DNA of 7,044 nucleotides from Bacteroidales bacterium UBA714 (lineage in GTDB: Bacteria; Bacteroidota; Bacteroidia; Bacteroidales; UBA932), in NCBI GenBank assembly GCA_002298075.1, contig DBLW01000137.1, positions 1 through 7,044 on the forward strand, given 5' to 3'. The translations under genes were made by a program, and so were the position numbers. Positions 5,795-7,044 of the stretch are shown here, piece after piece. Each line of letters opens with the position of its first letter. Position 1 is the stretch's first letter. The notes beneath the pieces were generated by a model. The model was given only the letters and a program-made list of their open reading frames with translations, had not been told where the DNA came from and did no database searches.

Positions 5795-7044
5795 ATGTAC
5801 AGGACACATACCTGCGGAGAACTCCGCATAGAAAATGCCGGTCAGACGGTTACGTTGGCCGGATGGGTGCAGAAATCAAGAAAACTTGGAGGAATGACGT
5901 TCGTTGACCTGCGTGACCGCTATGGCATTACCCAGCTTGTGGTGGATGCCTCTGCTGAGCAGGAACTCCTGGAGACGGCTGCGTCTCTCGGACGTGAATG
6001 GGTGATACAGGTGACCGGAACCGTATTGGAGCGTCAGAGCAAGAATCCTAAGATGCCTACCGGAGATATTGAAATAGGCATTTCGGAAATCAAGGTGCTC
6101 AACAGGGCCAATACTCCTCCTTTCACAATAGAGGATGACAGTGACGGCGGTGAGGAACTCCGCGCCAAGTATCGTTATCTGGACCTTCGCAGGAATCCGC
6201 TTCAGAAGGCACTGAAACTTCGTCACCAGATTGCGCATGAGGTTCGCAATTATCTGGATGCCATGAACTTCCTGGAGATAGAGACTCCTTATCTCATCAA
6301 GTCAACCCCGGAGGGGGCGCGTGATTTTGTAGTGCCTTCACGCATGAATCCTCGCCAGTTCTACGCCCTTCCTCAGTCTCCCCAGACTTTCAAGCAGCTT
6401 CTTATGGTGGCCGGCTATGATCGCTATTTCCAGATTGTTCGCTGTTTCCGTGACGAGGATTTGCGTGCTGACCGTCAGCCTGAGTTTACCCAGATAGACT
6501 GTGAGATGTCTTTTGTGGAGCAGGAGGATGTGCTTGGCACATTCGAGGGCATGATGAGGACGCTTTTCAAGAATGTCCTGAATGTTGAGATTGCAGACAG
6601 GATTCCGCGCATGAGCTGGTATGATGCCATGGATTTCTATGGTTCAGACAAGCCGGATATCCGTTTCGGAATGAAAATAAATGAGATAACCGACCTTGTG
6701 CAGGGACATGGCTTCTCTGTGTTTGACAGTGTTGGATATGTGGGAGCAATAAATGTTGAAGGTGCGGCCGCATATACCCGCAAGCAGATTGACGAGTTGA
6801 CCGAGTGGGTCAAGAGGCCTCAGGTCGGTGCCAAGGGGCTCGTTTATATAAAGGTAAATGAGGACGGAAGCATTAAGTCTTCAGTTGACAAGTTCTACAC
6901 TCCGGAACAGCTTCAGGCTGTGGCAGACCGTCTTGGTGCGGCTAAGGGTGATATGATGCTTGTTCTTTGCGGTGCGAAGAGAAAGACTCAGACTATGCTC
7001 GGAGTTTTGCGCCTTGAGATGGGAAACAGGCTTGGCCTGAGGGA
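5795..7044 (+). CDS. aspS: Aspartyl-tRNA synthetase, N-terminal 416 residues (3' end outside window)
   Basis: The enzyme charges tRNA-Asp with aspartate using ATP in the cytoplasm. The start ATG at 5795 gives MYRTHTCGELR, the usual N-terminus of bacterial AspRS. An anticodon-binding OB fold covers about 1-105 (TLAGWVQKSRKLGGMTFVDLRDRYG). The class II core follows: motif 1 ending at Pro165 (FLEIETPYL), then TPEGARDFVVPSR (Glu173), then YALPQSPQTFKQLL with Gln197 and Lys200. Motif 2 is FRDEDLRADRQPEFTQID with Arg219 and Asp235. These correspond to the E. coli aspartate/ATP-site residues Glu171, Gln195, Lys198, Arg217 and Asp233. After YGSDKPDIR (282-290) comes the bacterial GAD insertion, and the window ends at RLEMGNRLGLR. 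Full-length bacterial enzymes are about 585 aa, so about 170 residues with motif 3 are missing. It is separated from the SusCD operon by a terminator and is functionally unrelated to it. No Shine-Dalgarno is seen; the start context is AT-rich. Confidence 0.98.
   Translation, partial: MYRTHTCGELRIENAGQTVTLAGWVQKSRKLGGMTFVDLRDRYGITQLVVDASAEQELLETAASLGREWVIQVTGTVLERQSKNPKMPTGDIEIGISEIKVLNRANTPPFTIEDDSDGGEELRAKYRYLDLRRNPLQKALKLRHQIAHEVRNYLDAMNFLEIETPYLIKSTPEGARDFVVPSRMNPRQFYALPQSPQTFKQLLMVAGYDRYFQIVRCFRDEDLRADRQPEFTQIDCEMSFVEQEDVLGTFEGMMRTLFKNVLNVEIADRIPRMSWYDAMDFYGSDKPDIRFGMKINEITDLVQGHGFSVFDSVGYVGAINVEGAAAYTRKQIDELTEWVKRPQVGAKGLVYIKVNEDGSIKSSVDKFYTPEQLQAVADRLGAAKGDMMLVLCGAKRKTQTMLGVLRLEMGNRLGLR

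Overview
The window looks like a piece of a Bacteroidota chromosome, most likely order Bacteroidales. The evidence is a SusC/SusD pair followed by a further outer-membrane lipoprotein, starts without Shine-Dalgarno sequences in AT-rich contexts, and a candidate Bacteroides-type -7 promoter element (TAnnTTTG). The aspartyl-tRNA synthetase also resembles Bacteroidales AspRS as I remember that family. Genus or family cannot be fixed from this sequence.

Layout, all on the + strand: (1) positions 1-1563, the C-terminal half of a SusC/RagA-type TonB-dependent outer-membrane transporter, cut by the window start; (2) 1575-3137, a complete SusD/RagB-type substrate-binding lipoprotein; (3) 3149-5332, a large (about 727 aa) lipoprotein of unassigned family in the position where SusE/SusF-type surface glycan-binding proteins usually sit; (4) a very strong intrinsic terminator at 5351-5390 that closes this operon; (5) about 400 bp without a convincing gene, holding a G9 tract, a candidate promoter and a two-copy tandem repeat of about 82 bp; (6) 5795-7044, the first 416 codons of aspS, cut by the window end.

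The first three genes are tightly packed. Each stop codon overlaps an ATG, and a second in-frame ATG lies 12 nt further on, so they are almost certainly co-transcribed and work as one uptake unit. The SusD-like lipoprotein and the third lipoprotein would capture a ligand, probably a glycan or glycopeptide, at the cell surface. SusC would move it across the outer membrane using TonB energy. No enzyme, sensor or regulator of this locus is visible, so the substrate cannot be named.

The most unusual part is the spacer upstream of aspS. Its two repeat units each begin with a small AT-rich hairpin. The two hairpins differ in sequence but both pair fully, including one true compensatory change (C-G to A-T). 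This suggests that the structure has been maintained. I found no clear sign of a wholly new multi-gene system in the window.
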